A stretch of DNA of 64,000 nt from Saccopteryx bilineata. Taxonomy: Eukaryota; Chordata; Mammalia; Chiroptera; Emballonuridae. The stretch's first letter is position 1. Every line of letters begins with the position of its first letter. The notes beneath the pieces are model-generated. The model ran no database searches and was not told where the DNA came from. It was given only the letters and a program-made list of their open reading frames with translations. Both the position numbers and the translations under genes were made by a program. The DNA is taken from the NCBI RefSeq assembly GCF_036850765.1, contig NC_089492.1, positions 67,580,982 to 67,644,981 of the forward strand. Direction: 5' to 3'. This document shows positions 45,563-58,128 of the stretch, one piece after another.

Positions 45563-45720
45563 CTCTGGCCGGGTAACTCACTTGCTGGAGCATTTCCGAA
45601 TGTGCCAAGATTGCAGATTTGATTCCAACCAGTGAATCAACCAATGAATGTGTGAATGGGTGCAACAACATGTCAATTTCTCTCTCTCTCTCTCTCTCTC
45701 TAAAAGTCAAAAATAAAAAT
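45563..45720 (+). mobile_element. Short Ves-like SINE
   Basis: CTCTGGCCGGGTAACTCACTTGCTGGAGC head, a decayed box B and a (CT)n tail. Confidence 0.8.
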
Positions 45721-45726
45721 GTTTTA

Positions 45727-46070
45727 GCCTGACCAGGCAGTGGCGCAGTGGATAGAGCATCAGACTGGGATGTGGAGGACCCAGGTTCAAGATCCCCAGG
45801 TTGCCAGCTTGAGCGCAGGCTCATCTGGTTTGAGCAAGGCTCACCAGCTTGAGCTCCAGGTCACTGGCTCGAGCAAGGGGTCACTCGGTCTGCTGCAGCC
45901 CCCCCTCCCCCGTCAAGGCACATATGAGAAAGCAGTCAATGAACAATTAAAGAACCGCAACAAAGAATTGATGTTTCTAATCTCTCTCCCTTCCTGTCTG
46001 TCTGTCCCTATCTATCCCTCTCTCTGACTCTCTGTCTCTGCCACACACACACAAAAAAAAATCAAATATA
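45727..46070 (+). mobile_element. tRNA-derived SINE (GCCTGACCAGGCAG type)
   Basis: GCCTGACCAGGCAGTGGCGCAGTGGATAGAGC head, GGTTCAAGATCCCCAGG, CTTGAGC units, TGTCTGTCTGTCCC and an A-tail. 46071-46856 holds no gene or repeat I recognise. Confidence 0.92.
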
Positions 46071-46856
46071 TTTAAAAATAAAATGGTTTAAGGGGAAAGT
46101 TAAAAGGACTAAGATATTCAGACTAAAGAAGGAATAATTAAAGCCATTTCCAACAGTATAAAGTGCTCTTTCCCTGAGACTCGTGACAAGCTGCTCTCTT
46201 AAAATGGTCACACTTGAAACTCTGAGCCCTTGGGCACAGTTTTTAGAGCGAGACTTATGAGCAGATTTTGAACCATGCAATGGCCAGACACCAAAAGCAG
46301 ATACTGGTGGTCACCTATACTCATGATCATGCTTCTACCTTGTTCCTTGCTAACAAAATTTTTACTTTATTCAATAGCATATGGCCATTTGCTTTAGTGG
46401 AGTCTGGATCCAGTCATGATTGGTTTATTCATACTCCTATTTCCCTCACCTATAATTAATTTAGACATAAGCATGGTGCATGATTCTGACCAAGGGGATA
46501 AGAAATGAAGTTTGTTGGAGGAAGGAGGAGGGTTTCTGGGTAAGATTTTTTCCTGGGTGGAAAGACAGCCCCTTGTTATCCATAGAGTTACAGTATTATC
46601 TGCATGTGAAGATGGAAGTATGGAACTAGAGCAGCCATTCCTGGGTCATATTGAAAACCAGCCAAAGCATACTCAGATGAGTCAACCCACAAAGATGGAG
46701 AATGAGTCCTTGACCTTGAGTCATTGAACTAACCAACCCCAGAATCACACTAGACTTATTTTTACTTGAGGGAATATATTTTTCTTATAGTTTAAGTTCA
46801 CTGAGACAAAATTTCTTATTAACATCCAAAAATACACACTCATTTCTAAACCTAAG

Positions 46857-47194
46857 GCCTAACCAGGTGGTGGCGCGGTGGATAGAGCATTGAGCTGGGA
46901 TGCTGAGAACCCAGGTTCAGAACCCCAAGGTCACGGGCTTGAGCACAGACTTGTCCAGCTTGAGGACAGCCTCACCGCTGGAGCACTGGGTTGCTGGCTT
47001 GAGCTCAAAGTTCTCTGGCTTGAAGCCCAAAGTTGCTGGCTTAAGCCTAAGGTTGCTGGCTTGAGGAAGGGGTCACTTGCTCAACTGGAGCCCCCCAGTC
47101 AAGACACAGATGAGAAAGCAATCCATGGACAACTAAAGTGCCACAACTACAAGTTGATGCTTCTCATCTTTCTCCCTTCCTGTCTGTCTGTCCT

Positions 47195-47225
<31 letters not shown>

Positions 47226-47250
47226 AAAAATCTAAAAACAAAAAAACCTA
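46857..47250 (+). mobile_element. tRNA-derived SINE (GCCTAACCAGGTGG type)
   Basis: GCCTAACCAGGTGGTGGCGCGGTGGATAGAGC head, multiple CTTGAGC/CTTGAAGC units, a TCTGTCTGTC tail and A-rich end. Confidence 0.91.
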
Positions 47251-47574
47251 CCCTGTTACTATATATTATATGATACTATCAAGTCTTCTTTTTCAATTCT
47301 CTCACCTACCTGTCCCTTCCAGTAAACCTCTCACCACCAAGCCAAACTCACGTAACATTTCACTTTTGGATTACTCACTAATGCAACTTCTTTGCTCATC
47401 TCCAGCCTCCAGTCCCATTAGTTTAATGTTTCTCAAACTCAGTGGCCTCCTATGGCAAACATTTGAAGGTTCCCCATTTTACACATGGTTAACTAGCCCC
47501 ACTTCATTTCAGGAAGACTCATGCTCTACTGAGCAGAGCACATTATACAAATGCCACTGCTGGACATGGCCTAA

Positions 47575-47692
47575 GCATGTGGCCCGCCCTGCAAGAGCTG
47601 CTCCCAGAGGTCAGGTACTGTGCATATCAGGATTGAACTACCAATCTCTGCATATCAGGGCAATGTTCTAACCAAACTATCCAGACAGGGCT
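47575..47692 (-). mobile_element. Decayed short SINE
   Basis: Minus strand AGCCCTGTCTGGATAGTTTGGTTAGAAC head and GGTAGTTCAATCCTGATATGC. The flank 47251-47574 shows nothing recognised. Confidence 0.65.
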
Positions 47693-47749
47693 GTTTCTTT
47701 TACTTAACATTCTTACTTTTCCTCTTTTGAGGACTTTTAATTCTTATTG

Positions 47750-47880
47750 ATTTTTAGAAAGATGAAGGGAGAGATACAGAACCTTGAATGTGTTCCTGTA
47801 TGTGCCCTGACCAGAAATCAAACCTGCAAATTTTTGTATTAGGAGGACACTCTCACCAACCAAGATAGCTAGCCAGAGCT
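47750..47880 (-). mobile_element. Decayed short Ves-like SINE
   Basis: Minus strand AGCTCTGGCTAGCTATCTTGGTTGGTGAGAG head and GGTTTGATTTCTGGTCAGGGCACATAC. Confidence 0.78.
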
Positions 47881-47904
47881 CTTTTCGAGGATTTTTTAGT
47901 ACCC

Positions 47905-48276
47905 ATGCACAGGAGAGAAAGAGGGAGAGGGACAGGAAGGGAGAGAAATGAGAAGCATCAACTCATAGTTGTAGCACTTTAGTTGTTCATTGATTGCTTC
48001 TCATACGTGCCTTGATGGGGGTGGGGGCTCAAGTCAAACTAATGACCCCTTGCACAGGCCAGAACTTGGGCTTCAAGCTAGAGACCTTGGGCTTCAAGCC
48101 AGCAACCTTGGGATCATTTCAATGATCCCACACTCAAGCCGGCGATTGTGCTCACGCTGGTGAGCCTGCACTGAAGCCAGATGAATCCACGTTCAAGCTG
48201 GCAACCTTGGGGCTTCAAACCAGGAACCTCAGTGCCCCAGGTTCATGCTCTACCCACTGTGCCACCACCAGTCAGA
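47905..48276 (-). mobile_element. tRNA-derived SINE with CTTGAGC repeats
   Basis: Minus strand starts TCTGACTGGTGGTGGCACAGTGGGTAGAGC, then GCTTGAAGCCCAAGG-type repeats, ending in a GA-rich segment. Confidence 0.9.
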
Positions 48277-48277
48277 T

Positions 48278-48690
48278 AAAATGCACCTCCATGCTCACTG
48301 CAGCATCACTGGTAATAGCCAAGATAATACCTAAATGTCCACCAATAGATGAAGAGATTGAGAAGATGTGCTGCGTATATACAATAAAATACTACTCAGC
48401 AATTTTAAAAAATGAAATTCTTACCATTTGCAACATTGTGGACAAACCTAGAGGGTATTATGCTAAATGAATTAAGTCAGAGAAAGACAAGTACTGTATT
48501 ATTTCACTTATATGCAGAATCTTTGAAAAGAAAATAATAAATGCATAAACAAAAAACAAAACAGAAACAGACCCATAAATATAAAGAACTAGCTGATGGT
48601 TGCCAAAGAGGAAGGGGGTAGGGAGAAAGAAATAAAGAAATATTTTCTCCATGAAAGTTAATGACATCCTACAGTTTAAGATTCCTCCAG
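48278..48690 (+). mobile_element. Older L1 3' fragment
   Basis: TAATAGCCAAGATAATACCTAAATGTCCACC, then AAATACTACTCAGC and GTGGACAAACCTAGAGGGTATTATGC are ORF2 C-terminus/3'UTR landmarks. No intact frame. Confidence 0.85.
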
Positions 48691-49425
48691 CATCTTAAAA
48701 GGACAGTTTAGTGTCACTCTTCCAAACTTCCTAAATGACCAAATTTAAGAATAATGCCAGTTTGTGCTTGTTTGTGGAATTAGTGATCATACACAAATAT
48801 CCCTAAATAATCAATAATGTTCTCAAACTGTGCATTCCAACACCATGGGGGCACCAAGCAAGCTCATGGGTTATTTTAAATTTTTGAGAGACACTTGACA
48901 TCTGTCAGATACCACGAAACCGCTTAGGTAGCTACATTCTTTTCGATGGCGTCACATCTCTGCAAAGCTAGATGGTTGTCTTGATAGAAAGCAAGTACCA
49001 TGTAAAAATGAGTGTAGGACAGAAATGAAGATGGCCATGCCCATTTGTTTCAAAGGTTTAAGTAGTTGTGCACAGCCCAACAGATACACACACGTTTTAC
49101 CTTTAATTTTGGTTGAGAATAAAATACAAGTATAAATTTCCTTTTCAATTTACATGTGTATTTTTTTCAGCGTCTGTTAAATACTATTGCTTGGACTTGA
49201 CTGCTTAGTCAGCGGAACTGGGATACTAAGGACACTGAACTGAGAAGGTTTGGGGGTCTTTGTCCTATGCCTTTGCTCTTGAAATCATATGTCAGATTTA
49301 TGTGACATGTTTTATTTCACAATTTGTCTGTGGGTGGTGTTCCAGACATCATACGTGTGTGCAAATTATGATCCATAAACAGGTGCGGGACTCGTTTTTC
49401 AGGAGATTTTTGGCTTTAACCTGAT
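48691..49425. other. No recognised feature
   Basis: No gene or repeat I can identify. Confidence 0.45.
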
Positions 49426-49429
49426 CATC

Positions 49430-49785
49430 AGGAGTCCATTGCTATAAACACTGAATATTTATGTTTCCCCAAAAATTCATACCTTAAAGCCCTAAACCCA
49501 AATATATTCACAGGTGGGGCTGATGGAATTAGTGCCCCTATAAGAATAGGAAGGGACACTGAAGAAGTTGCTATCCCCACTCCAGCTCTCCCCCTCCACC
49601 ACTGAGCACAAGCCAGAAAGCAGATGACTGCAAGCCAGGAAGAGCCCTCACTGGACACCAACGCCTCCTTGACCTTGATTTCGGACTCTCCAGCCTTCAG
49701 AACTGTGAGACGATAAATGTCTATTGTCTAAGCCACCCAGTGTATGGGGTTTTGTTAGGGCAGCCTGAGCTGACTAAGGTTTAAC
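49430..49785 (+). mobile_element. MST-type MaLR LTR
   Basis: CCCCAAAAATTCATACCTTAAAGCCC, GGAATTAGTGCCCCTATAAGAATAGG, CCAGCCTTCAGAACTGTGAGACGATAAATG and AAGCCACCCAGTGTATGGGGTTTTGTTAGGGCAGCCTGAGCTGACTAAG occur in the MSTA/MSTB order. Confidence 0.85.
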
Positions 49786-49984
49786 ACTCTGGAGGAATAT
49801 AAAAAGAAAATCACCACAGAACTATTTACAGAGTGGGTCACTCCGATCTCTTTAACTAAACTAAGTTAGCGCTCCCTGGACACAGGTGAAGAGAGAGCAG
49901 AGTGCTGTCAGCAAACCTAACTGGAACTTGCCAGATGCCATCAAAGGAGCGATAGATGTGCTGGGGAATGAGAGGTGGGTGACA

Positions 49985-50100
49985 CCATTCCAAGCTCCAT
50001 GGGCAGGGGTCTTGCCTATTTTGTTCATGGCCATATCCCAGCACATAGCACAATGCCTGGCACATAGTACACATCCAGAAATATTTGTTAAATAAACAAC
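49985..50100 (+). mobile_element. Ancient MIR/L2-type fragment
   Basis: CAGGGGTCTTGCCTATTTTGTTCATGG, CCCAGCACATAGCACAATGCCTGGCACATAGTAC and AATATTTGTTAAATAAAC form the familiar ancient repeat tail. Confidence 0.7.
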
Positions 50101-50393
50101 TCTAGCTGGGAGGCTTAGGAAATTTTTTTTTAGAGTGGCTAAAACTTATATTTTATTTTTTTACTTGAATTTTACTTAGACAATTAATTTTAATGGGGTG
50201 ACATTGATCCATTAGAGTACATAGATTCAGAGAAAACATCTCCAGATCATTTTGACATTTGACTATGTTGCATATCCATCACCCAAAGTCAAATTGCCCT
50301 CTGTCCCCTTTTATTTGGTTTTCTTTATGCCCCTCCCCAATCTTTACCCCCTCCCCATGGTAACCACTGCACTTTTATCTATGTCCATGAGTC

Positions 50394-53300
50394 TTAATTT
50401 TGTGTCCCACCTATGTATGAAATCATATAGTTTTTTAGTTTTTTCTGATTTATTTATTTCACTCAGTATAATGTTATTAAGGTCCATTCATGTTGTCGTA
50501 AATGATCCGATGTCATCATTTCTTTTGGCTGAGTAGTATTCCATAGTGTATACGTACCACAGCTTCTTTATCCAGTCATCTATTGAAGGGCTTTTTGGTT
50601 GTTTCCATGTCTTGGCCACTGTGAACAGTGCTGCAATGAACATCAGGCTGCATGTGTCTTTACATACCAGTGTTTTTTAGTTTTGGGGGTATATTCCCAG
50701 TAGAGGGATTGCTGGGTCATATGGTAGTTCTATCCTTAATTTCTTGAGGAACCACCATACTTTCTTCCATAATGGTTGTACTACTATACATTCCCACAAA
50801 TAATAGATGAGGGTTCCTTTTTCTCTGCAGCCTCTCCAACACTTGTTGTTACCTGTCTTGTTGATAATAGCTAGTCTAACAGGTGTGAGGTGGTATCTCA
50901 TTGTAGTTTTGATTTGCATTTCTCTAATAGCTAGTGAAGTTGAGCATCTTTTCCTATATCTATTGGCCATTTGTATTTCTTCCTGGGAGAAGTGTCTGAT
51001 CATGTCCTCTTCCCATTTTTATATTGGATTGTTTGCTTGCTTGTTGTTGAGTTTTGTGAGTTCTTTGTATATTTTGGATATTAGGCCCTTATCTGTTCTC
51101 TTGTTTGAAAATATCATCTCCCATTTAGTTGGCTGTCTGTTTTGTTATCAGTTTATCTTGCTGTGAAAAAGCTTCTTAGTCTGATGTAGGGCCATTCATT
51201 TATCTTTGCCTTCATTTCCCTTGCCTTTGGAGTCAACTTCATAAAATGTTCTTTATGGCCAAGGTCCTATGTTTTCTTCTATGTAGTTTATTGTTTCAGA
51301 TCTTATATTTAGGTATTTGATCCATTTTGAATTAATTTTGGTAAAAGGAGACAAACTATAGTCAAATTTTATTCTTTTGCACGTGGCTCTCCAGTTTTCC
51401 CAGCACTGTTTATTGAAGAGGCTTTCTTTCTCCATTGTGTGTTTTTGGTTCCTTTATCAAAGATGAGTTTACCATATATGTGTGGTTTGATTTCTGGGCT
51501 CTTTATTTTGTTCTATTGGTCTAAGTGTCTATTTTTCTGCCAGTACCATGCTGTTTTGATTATCGTGGCTTTGTAGTATAATTTGAGGTCAGGTATAGTA
51601 ATGACCCCAGCTTCATTTTTTTTCCTTAGGATTACTTTGGCTATTCAAGGATTTTTATAGTTCCATATAAACCTGATGATTTTTTGTTCCATTTCTTTAA
51701 AAAATGACATTGGAATTTTGATTGGAATTGCACTAAATTTGTATATTGCTTTGGGTAATATGGTCATTTTAACTATATTTCTTCTTCCTATTCAAGAACA
51801 AGAAATATTTTTCCATTTCATTGTATCTTTTTCAATTTCCCTTAACAATACTTTGTAGTTTTCAGTATATAGGTCCTTTACATTCTTTGTTATGTTTATT
51901 CCTAGGTATTTTGTTGTTGTTGTTGCAACCATGAAAGGGATTATCTTTTTTAGCTCATTTTCTGAAATTTCATTGTTGGCATATAAGAAGGCAATAGACT
52001 TCTGTATGTTAGTTTTATATCCTGCTATCTTACTGTATTGGTTTATTGTTTCTAATAGTGTTTTTGTGAAGTCTTTGGGGTTTTCGATGTACAGGATCAT
52101 ATCATCTGCAAAAAGTGAAACCTTTACTTCTTCTTTCCCAATATGAATGTCTTTTCTTTCTTTCTCTTCTCTGATTGCTCTGGCTAGGACTTCCAGCACT
52201 ACATTGAATAAGAGTGCAGAGAGTGTACAGCCTTGTCTTGTTCATGATGTTAGAGGAAAAGTTTTTATCTTTTTACCATTTAATATGATGTTAGCTAATG
52301 GTTTGTCATAAATGGCCTTTATTATGTTTAGATATTTTCCTTCTATATCCACTTTGCTGAGCATTTTAAACATAAAATGATGTTGTATTTTATCAAATGC
52401 CTTTTCTGCATCTATTGATAGGTTCATACGGTTTTTGTTCTTTGTTTAGTTAATATGGTGAGTATTACGTTAACTGTTTTATGTATGTTGAAGCATCTTG
52501 TGTTTCTGGAATGAATCCCACTTGATCATGATGAATTATTTTTTTAATGTGTTGTTGTATTCAGTTTGCTAGTATTTTGTTTAGGATTTTAGCATCTGTA
52601 TTCATTAGAGATATTGGTCTGTAGTTTTCTTTTTTTGTATTGTTATCCTTGCCAGGTTTTGGTATAAAGGTTATGTTGGCCTGATAAAATGTGTTTGGAA
52701 GTATTGCTTCTTCTTCAATGTTTTCGAAGACATTGTGTAGAATAGGAACCAAATCTTCTTTAAATGTTTGATAGAATTCACTAGTATAGCCGTCTGGCCC
52801 TGGATTTTATTTTTGGGGAGGTTTTTGATAGTTGTTTCTATTTCCTCCCTGCTTATGGGTCCGTTTAGGCTATCTACTTCTTTGTGACTCAGTCTAGGAA
52901 GATTGTATTATTCTAGGAATTTATCCATGTCTTCTAGATTGTTAAATTTGGTGGCATATAGTTTTTCATAGTATTCTACAATAATTCTTTGTATATCTAT
53001 GATATCTGTGGTGATTTCTCCTCTTTCATTTTGGATTTTGCATATATGAGTCCTTTCTCTTTTTCTTTAGTGAGTTTTGCCAAGTGTTTGTCTATTTTGT
53101 TGATTTTTTCAAAGAACCAGCTCCTTATTTTATTGATTTTTTTCTATAGTTCTTCTGTTCTCTATTTTATTTATTTCTGCTCTGGTTTTTATTATTTCCT
53201 TTCTTCTGCTGGTTTTGGGTTGCCTTTGTTCTTTTTCTAGTTCCTTAAGATGTGATGTTAAATTGTTTACTTGGGCTCTCTCTTGTTTGTTCATATAAGC

Positions 53301-54181
53301 CTATAATGATATGAACTTTCCTCTTATTGCTGCTTTTGCTGCATCCCAGGGATTCTGATGTCATATTGTCATTTTCATTTGTCTGAATATATCTTTTGAT
53401 CTCCACTTTTATTTCTTCTTTGATCCAGTTGTTTTTTAGAAGTATGTTAATTTCCACATTTTTGTGGTTTGTTTACTTCTTTTTTGATGTTGAATTCTAG
53501 TTTCAAAGCTTTGTGGTTTGAAAATATGCTTGGTATAATTTCACTCTTTCTGAATTTCTTGATGTTAGTTTTGTGTCCCAACATATGGTTAATTCTTGAG
53601 AATGATCCATGTACACTGCAGAAAAATATACACTCTGGTGTTTTGGAATAAAATGTCCTGTAGATGTGTTTCATTTAAGACCAATATTTCTTTACTGATT
53701 TCTGTTTGGATGAATGATTTAGTGGCATCAGTGAATCATATATACTGAGGTCTTTAATTATGATTGTATTTTTGTCAGCTTATATTTTTAGATCAGTTAG
53801 TAGATGTCTTATATACTTTGTATTCCTTGATTTAGTGCATATATATTAAGAAGTGTAATATCTTCTTGATTCAATGTCCCCTTTGTCATTATGAAATGAC
53901 CATCTTTGTCTCTGATTACCTTTGCAGTCTTTGGTCTACATTGTTAGATATGAGTATGGCTACACCTGCTTTTCTTTGGATATTATTTGCTTGGAGAATT
54001 GTTTTTCAACCTTTCACTTTGAATTTGTTTTATACTTGTAACTTAGATGTGTTTCTTGAAGGTAGCATACAGTTGGATTTTCTTTTTTGATCCACTCTGC
54101 TACTTTGTGTCTTTTTATTGGTAAGTTCAATCCATTTACATTTAATGTAATTATTGACACTTGAGTGTTTTCTACTGCCAT
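50394..54181 (-). pseudogene. L1 ORF2 (lineage B), disabled
   Basis: Start ATG 54181-54179. Blocks in order: endonuclease remnant (about 54180-53245), Z region (52752-52561), RT with FADD (within 52199-51792) and C-terminus with CWRGCREK and [11 protein letters not shown] (51003-50677), stop at 50394-50396. Frameshifts divide it into several pieces. It retains TGG (W) at the codon that is TGA in both composite L1s, which helps show that their stop is derived. Confidence 0.9.
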
Positions 54182-54199
54182 TTTATATATTGCTTTCTG

Positions 54200-55464
54200 A
54201 TAGTTCTGTATCTTGTTTGGTTCTTCTTTTTTGTTATTCTGTCATTTGTTTTTGTTTGGTTGTATTCCATACTTCTTTCTTGTTTCTTCTTTTTTTTAAG
54301 CCATGTGTTTCTGTAGTGGTTTTTTCAGGGGTTGTTCCCATTAAGTAACAAAAAGAATATATATCATATTTATTATAGTACATTATCTCATGAGTGCTTC
54401 CACACTCCATCCTCCTTTGCTACTGTAAACCTTTGTCCTCTCCTCTTTTTTGTTTTTGTTGTCACAGATTAATCTTGTTTTTATTGTGGAGCTTTTACTT
54501 GTGATTTTGTTTTGTTTTGTTCTTTGTATCTGGTTAGATAACCCTTTTTAGTATTTTCTATTGTGGAGATTTCTGGTGATAAATTCCCACATCTTTTCTA
54601 TATCTGTGAATGTTTTTATTTTCTCTTCATATTTGAATGATAGCTTTACCATCAAAGTATAGTATTCCGGGCTGGAAGTTTCTCTCTTTTAGTATTTTAT
54701 ATATTGGGGTCCACTCTCTTCTGGCTTATAGAGATTCTGCTGAAAAATTTGATGATAGTCTAATGGGCCTTCCCTTATATGTTGTATTCTTCTTTTACCT
54801 TACTGCCTTGAGGATTTTTTCTTTGTCATTGGTTTGTGATAACTTTATTATGATGTGCCTTGGAGTAGGTTTGTTTGCATTAAGATAACTTGGTTTTCTG
54901 TTTACTTCTTCAATTCAAGGCTCTAAAATTTCCACAGACTTGGGAAGTTCTCATTGATTATTTTTTTAAATATGTTCTTCATTCCATTTTCTCTCTCTTC
55001 TCTTTCTGATATCCCCATTATTTTTATGTTGCTCTTGCTGATGGAGTCAGGCAATTCCTGTAGGGCTTTCTCATTTCTTTTAATTTGTGAGTCTCTCTCT
55101 TCTTCTCTCTATAGTATCTCTAGTTACCTGTCTTCTATGTCACTAATTCTCTCCTCTATCTGACCTGTTCTATTAGCTAAGCATGTTACCTCATTTTTTA
55201 GTTCATGTATTGAGTTTTTCATCTCTGTTTGGTTCCCTTTTATAGTTTCAAGTATTCTTTTTGTTCATTAAATTGTTTTTTGAGCTCTCTCAATTGCCTT
55301 TCTGTGCTTTCTTGTATTTCCCTGAGTATTTTTAGGACTTTCATTTTTAATTCTCTGTCATTTAATGCCAAGGTTTCCAAGCCATTGGAATTTTTTTCTA
55401 GATATTTTTCATCATCTATCTGAGCTACATATCTGTCTTTTGTATACATGATATTTGATTTCAA
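54200..55464 (-). pseudogene. L1 ORF1 (lineage B), disabled
   Basis: Begins MKSNIMYTKDRYVAQIDDEK (55464) with coiled-coil-like sequence (EIQESTERQLRELKKQF), then breaks at about 55240. Homologous to 34717-33463. The lower boundary is approximate. Confidence 0.72.
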
Positions 55465-57222
55465 TTTTTTAATGGAATTTGAGAGTGGTATTGTTAATAA
55501 TACTAATAAACTAATGAGCTAATTTAAAAAATAAAATAAAAATTGAAAACACAGTGAAAAAATGAAAATTCTACAATGATAAGTTGAACAAAAACTACAG
55601 AGAACAAGGATCAGGAACTCAGGAAAGATGAAAAAAAGATAAAAAATGAAGTAAAAAAAACACGCAAAATGCCACAAAATATATGAATCCAAAATGTAAT
55701 AATTTGTTGATAAATGATGATCGAATGAGAGAAAAAGAAAAAAAAAGTAAAGGTTTTTGAAATGAAACCCTCATAAAAAACAAGAATAAAAAATGTAACA
55801 ACTATGGATAATGAAGTTCAAAAGGAAAAGGAAAGAATATAAAGGAAAGAAGATGAAATGACCAAAATGGAAAAAAATGACAAAAAAAGAAAAATAAACA
55901 TTATAAAAATGTAATTTTTTCCTGGTTTTGAGAGGTAGATTTTTCCTTCTTTTTGGCAGGTGGTGCTGTACTATGGTTTTTGCCCCTGTGGGGCTCTTGA
56001 ACAGAGGCTTGCTGTTATATCGCTTGGAGGCTCTGACAATAGGAGACTCAGTTTTCCAGGTGCCTCTCCCCACATCTCTCCTACCTGAGCTAGCAGCCTG
56101 GGGACTTAGCTGTGAGGTTCACCCCAGCCACTGCTTGCAGAGCAAGAGGTTCTAAGAGCAGCCAGGTCCTTCATCCAGTACCACTCAAAGCACAGTTCTG
56201 GGTAAGGCTGTGCCAACCAGAGCAGCCAGCGAGAGCAGGCAGGGCTGAGAGCCGATTGCCAACCTAGTGTCTTTCTAAGGGCCAGCGAACAGGTCTAGCA
56301 TGTCTCAGCATGCCAGTGTGTCATTGCAGTTCAAGCACCTTTCTAAGGGCCCCAAGGCATGTCTAGTATGCCTCAGTGCTCCACGGGTCTAATCTCCACA
56401 GGCTTCTCCCTTGTGCACTGTTTGGTAGCCTGTAGCAAGCCACGTGCACACCCAGCCACAATGCCTTCAGCCATCACACAGAGGCTTGCATCTGCCCACT
56501 TAGGCAGACAGCACCTGTGATCTCAGTCAGAGCCGGGAAAGCAGGCCCACAGAGGTGCCCCACCCAGGCAGTCTCAGGCCCAGGGATCCCAGCCTTTGCA
56601 TACATCCGTGCTGTTGGTCACAGAGCCCAGAATACACAAAGATGCTGGCAACAGCCCACGCATATGTCCACTGCTGATAATCACAGGCTAAGTCCTCCAG
56701 CCCACAAGTGCATGTGCCCACTCCAGAAGTGCCAGGTGGAGCCATTCAAACACTGCCCACAATCATGGACCTGAGAGCGCAGACCCAGGAGCACGCAAAG
56801 CTGCTGGCACCAGCGCTGGCTCCCATAGGTACCCTGCACTGGTAACCTTTGTTGGGTCCTGCCACCTGTGTTCACCCTGCATCCACAATCTCAGGCAGAG
56901 CTATCATGATCTTTCTTCTGCTTGATCATCCACCCTAACCCAGCTTCCTTCCTCTGCCTCAGACCCTCTCCTTCGCTTGGTTCCAGAAGAAAGTGCCCCT
57001 TCCTCGATCAGTGAGGAAACGAAAATACTTCATCTTCTGTCTTATTCCTTCAGAGTAGATTATATATTTAGCCACCTTTTCACCCAATCGTACCTTTGTC
57101 TGGTGTGTGTATATTTCAGGTGCTCCTGAGATTTTTTCTCTTTAGTTGTTAAATTTGTTAAAATTTCAAGGGGAGAAATCAGGAGCACCCTTCACAGTGC
57201 CATTTCCCTGACATCACTGCAC
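55465..57222 (-). promoter_or_regulatory. L1 5'UTR (lineage B) with extra T-rich block
   Basis: The GC-rich outer part (about 55930-57222) matches 34760-35780. Between it and ORF1 lies about 430 bp that is T-rich on the minus strand and has no counterpart at 34720-34760. A minus-strand frame at 56073-55771 runs from the GC-rich part into this block. I do not call it a gene. Confidence 0.6.
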
Positions 57223-57536
57223 AGATTATTTTTGTGACCTTAAATTTTGAAGTCAGTCTTTTTTAAACATCTTATGACAGAGCCCCCAGGAAACACAACT
57301 GGGCTCAGACTTTATCAAAGAATAGCAACAGCCACTAGATGTCAGCACTTATGAACTGTAATCTTGCCAAAGGCTCTGATGTTGGTTTTCTTTCTTTTGA
57401 AGATTATGATCCCAGCTAGCGATGCAACCATGAGGTTCCAGAGGTAAGCAGCACACCCCGTGGCCGTGCGAGTGCAGCCGGGTGGGCACGCCGCTGCGGA
57501 CACGGCTCTCAGCCTGAGGTCTCAGCTTAGGGAATT

Positions 57537-57853
57537 TTTTTTTTTTTGGCAGAGACAGAGTCAGAGAGAGGGACAAATAGGGACAGACAGACAGGAAGGG
57601 AGAGAGATGAGAAATATCAATTCTTAGTTGTGGCTCCTTAGTTGTTAATTGATTGATTTCTCATATGTGCCTTGACCGGAGTCTACAGCAGACTGAGTGA
57701 CCCCTTGCTTGAGCCAGTGATTTGGGCTCAAGCTGGTGAGCCTTGCTCAAACCAGATGAGCCTGTGCTCAAGCTGACAACCTCGGGGTCTCGAACCTGGT
57801 TCCTCCGCATCCCAGTCCTACGCTCTATCCACTGTGCCACCACGTGGTCAGGC
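57537..57853 (-). mobile_element. tRNA-derived SINE (GCCTGACCACGTGG type)
   Basis: Minus strand GCCTGACCACGTGGTGGCACAGTGGATAGAGC head, GGTTCGAGACCCCGAGG box B, CTTGAGC repeats, GA-rich end and T-run at 57533-57548. 57223-57530 shows no gene or recognised repeat. Confidence 0.92.
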
Positions 57854-57999
57854 AGGAATTTTAAAAAAGTATAGTTTCATGGAATGCATTTAAAATAGAC
57901 AATAATATCATTATTAAACATTATTTGAGATAGTTTCCAGGAGGGATGGATTTGGAGGCTAGGTGAAAAAGGTGAAGGGATGAAGAAGAGTACAAATTG

Positions 58000-58128
58000 G
58001 GGCCCAGTAAAGCGTTGACCTGGCGCACTGAGGTCACAGGTTTGATATCTGGTCAGGGCACATAGGAGAAGCAACCAATGAGTAGTACACAGCTAAATGG
58101 AACAACTAGTGGAGCAGCAAATTGATGC
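58000..58128 (+). mobile_element. Short SINE fragment
   Basis: GGGCCCAGTAAAGCGTTGACCTGGCGCACTGAGGTCACAGG, then GGTCAGGGCACATAGGAG and CAGCAAATTGATGC. The 5' head is eroded. Confidence 0.72.

Larger units (their letters stand above)
50147..57222 (-). mobile_element. Near full-length antisense L1 (lineage B), longer 5' region
   Basis: On the minus strand: 5'UTR (57222 to 55465), ORF1 (55464 to about 54200), ORF2 (54181-50394) and 3'UTR to about 50147. The 5' end (GATGTCAGGGAAATGGC) matches that of the L1 at 35780. The target duplication is unclear. A T-rich (minus strand) block at about 55485-55920, next to ORF1, is absent from the other lineage B copy. Confidence 0.87.
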
